Below, piece after piece: positions 6,567 to 7,768 of a stretch of 7,768 nt of DNA. This DNA comes from Clostridia bacterium (GTDB lineage Bacteria; Bacillota_A; Clostridia; Christensenellales; Aristaeellaceae), in assembly GCA_017398245.1 (NCBI GenBank), contig JAFQGN010000081.1:1-7768 (forward strand). Reading direction: 5' to 3'. Positions within the stretch are counted from its first letter, which is position 1. Every line of letters begins with the position of its first letter. The notes beneath the pieces are model-generated. The model saw nothing but the letters and a program-made list of their open reading frames with translations. It did not search any database and had not been told where the DNA came from. The translations under genes and the position numbers were made by a program.

Positions 6567-7000
6567 AGCCGGTATACCGTCCACTCCTGCATGGGCTGCG
6601 CGCCCAGCGAAAGATAAAAGTCTATGCTCGGCTTGTTCCAGTCCAGACAGCACCATTCCAGCCTGCCGCAGCCGCGCTCCAGAGCGATTCGGGCCAGCTG
6701 CCTGAGCAGGCCCTTGCCGTAGCCCTTTCCCCTGTATTCCGGCAGAACGAACAGGTCTTCCAGATACAGGCCCGCACGGCCGAGGAAGGTCGAAAAATTA
6801 TGGAAAAACAGCGCAAAGCCGACTTCTTTTCCTTCCTCCAGCGCAAAAATGACTTCCGCCTTTTTCTTTTCGAATATCCATTCGCGCAGCAGCTCTTCCG
6901 TCGCCACCACGTCGTCCAGCATATTTTCGTATATGGCCAGTTCGCGGATAAAGTGCAGGATCAGAGCCGCGTCCTGTTCTCCGGCATATCGAAATTCCAT
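6533..7000 (-). CDS. GNAT N-acetyltransferase, SSAT (diamine/thialysine) type
   Basis: A 155-residue single-domain GNAT acetyltransferase, close to the 160-170 usual for the spermidine/spermine (SSAT) and thialysine acetyltransferase branch. AGAGGAG (complement of 7010-7016) lies 9 nt before the ATG. The acetyl-CoA pyrophosphate loop is R90-G-K-G-Y-G95, inside LYLEDLFVLPEYRGKGYGKG (78-97). The SSAT-type block LEWCCLDWNKPSIDFYLSLG (114-133) follows, with Y129 aligning with the catalytic Tyr140 of human SSAT1. EWTVYRL (139-145) is also typical of SSAT2-like proteins. It would transfer acetyl from acetyl-CoA to a primary amine such as a polyamine, thialysine or a related compound. It starts 24 bp after the amidase gene, so the two are probably co-transcribed. 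Substrate assignment within the branch is uncertain. Confidence 0.92.
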   Translation of the reverse strand: MEFRYAGEQDAALILHFIRELAIYENMLDDVVATEELLREWIFEKKKAEVIFALEEGKEVGFALFFHNFSTFLGRAGLYLEDLFVLPEYRGKGYGKGLLRQLARIALERGCGRLEWCCLDWNKPSIDFYLSLGAQPMQEWTVYRLTGDTLRDMAR

Positions 7001-7024
7001 GTTGTTTTTCTCCTCTCTGTTTGC

Positions 7025-7768
7025 TTACGGGAAAACATAGCCGCAATCGCGCAGCACGCCAAGCGGCAGTTCCATCCGGCAGGTTTTGTTCGGGTCCACC
7101 GCCTGACAGATGCGCAGATCGCCCGCGAGGCTGAGCAGCATGCCCGCCTCGTGCGCGGGCAGCTTTGCGCCCTCGATCAGAAATTCCCGCATGCGCAAAG
7201 TCGCCCCTTCGGCTGCGGCGTCCAACCCCTCGGCGGAATAGATCGCCATGGCGTGCCGCTGCGTGACGAGGAACGGGAGCGGCAGGGGCCTGCCTTTGAC
7301 CACCGTAACGCGCACCGTCACCTCGCCGGCGATCTCCGCGCCGCAGACGCAAACCTCGCCGTCGCCCATCACAGCGTGCAGATCGCCCATGGCCAGCAGC
7401 GCGCCTTCTGCGTTTACCGGAAGATACAGCACCGAGCCCTCGCCGATGCGCTTGCAGTCCATATTTCCGCCATGGAAGGAGGGCGTTCCGGTCGCAACGG
7501 CGCCTTCCTGCGGCGCGGTGCCGATCACGCCGATCATCGGGCAGACGGGCAGAGAGATCTTTTCATTGAAGACGACCCGGTCGCCCTCGATCTTCAGGAT
7601 TTTCGTGCTTTCTTCAGCTGCCTGCAGGCCGGTGATGCCCTCGCCGGGCGCTTCGACCATGGCGGCCTGCTGCGCAAGATCGATCTTCAGAATCTCCACC
7701 TTCAGCGTATCGCCGGGCAGGGCGCCTTCCACAAACACGGGGCCGGTGGCCGGGTTGATGCGCGACCA
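7025..7768 (-). CDS. acetamidase/formamidase family protein (5' end outside window)
   Basis: The 247 visible residues are the C-terminal part of an FmdA/AmdA-family amidase; about 50 N-terminal residues are expected beyond the right edge, since the family is about 300 long. These enzymes hydrolyse formamide, acetamide or similar short amides to ammonia and the carboxylate in the cytoplasm. Family signatures, numbered from the first visible codon, are NPATGPVFVEGA (5-16), HGGNMD (99-104), LYLPVNAEGALLAMGDLHAV (114-133) followed by MGDGEVCVCG, and DLRICQAVDP with KTCRMELP (217-235). A GTG at 7736-7738 is in frame, but conserved sequence (NPATGP) lies before it, so it is not the start. It is the first visible gene of the leftward cluster and lies 24 bp before the GNAT gene. 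Formate or acetate released here could be a solute for the downstream OFA-like transporter, but that is inference. Confidence 0.92.
   Translation of the reverse strand, partial: WSRINPATGPVFVEGALPGDTLKVEILKIDLAQQAAMVEAPGEGITGLQAAEESTKILKIEGDRVVFNEKISLPVCPMIGVIGTAPQEGAVATGTPSFHGGNMDCKRIGEGSVLYLPVNAEGALLAMGDLHAVMGDGEVCVCGAEIAGEVTVRVTVVKGRPLPLPFLVTQRHAMAIYSAEGLDAAAEGATLRMREFLIEGAKLPAHEAGMLLSLAGDLRICQAVDPNKTCRMELPLGVLRDCGYVFP

Noticed and set aside
7736..7738. GTG as start of the amidase gene
   Set aside because: The frame continues to the window edge with conserved family sequence (NPATGP) before this codon, so the gene is simply cut by the edge.

Overview
The window looks like chromosomal sequence from an anaerobic, probably gut-type member of the Bacillota (Clostridia). 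This rests on strong AAGGAGG-type ribosome binding sites in front of nearly every gene, sigma-A-like promoters, tight intrinsic terminators, fairly high-GC coding sequence, and a short peptide deformylase of a kind I associate with Clostridia. The taxon is an inference; there is no rRNA or other marker gene here.

Layout. Positions 1-127 may hold the last codons of an upstream gene and then the leader of a right-handed beta-helix (GH28/pectate-lyase-3-like) protein at 128-1276. An 18-bp bidirectional terminator at 1297-1336 separates it from a leftward peptide deformylase gene (1489-1902). The deformylase and a rightward gene for a glycoside-hydrolase-like TIM-barrel protein (2113-3867) are divergently transcribed from two good promoters, facing apart, in the 210-bp gap between them. 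A second bidirectional terminator (3913-3955) separates the TIM-barrel gene from a leftward series occupying the rest of the window. In transcription order that series is an acetamidase/formamidase-family gene (cut by the right window edge), a GNAT acetyltransferase of the SSAT type, an MFS transporter of the oxalate/formate-antiporter (OFA)/monocarboxylate type, and a uroporphyrinogen-decarboxylase-fold (URO-D) methyltransferase-like protein.

How the genes may work together. The two carbohydrate-active proteins have no visible signal peptide and probably act on imported oligosaccharides in the cytoplasm, though they are in separate transcription units. In the leftward cluster the amidase and GNAT genes are 24 bp apart, and the MFS and URO-D-like genes are 27 bp apart. 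Each pair is likely co-transcribed. The pairs are separated by 127 bp holding an imperfect direct repeat of the GNAT 3' end and a GGGGAC/GTCCCC inverted repeat. A pathway that imports a small carboxylate, amide or methylated compound and processes it by amide hydrolysis, acetylation or methyl transfer would fit, but the substrate cannot be read from the sequence.

There is no obvious mobile element, CRISPR array, tRNA or rRNA. The points most worth a second look are the uncharacterised TIM-barrel enzyme with its Cys cluster, the deformylase with altered motifs, the URO-D-like/MFS pair without a corrinoid protein, and the repeat-bearing spacer at 6406-6532.
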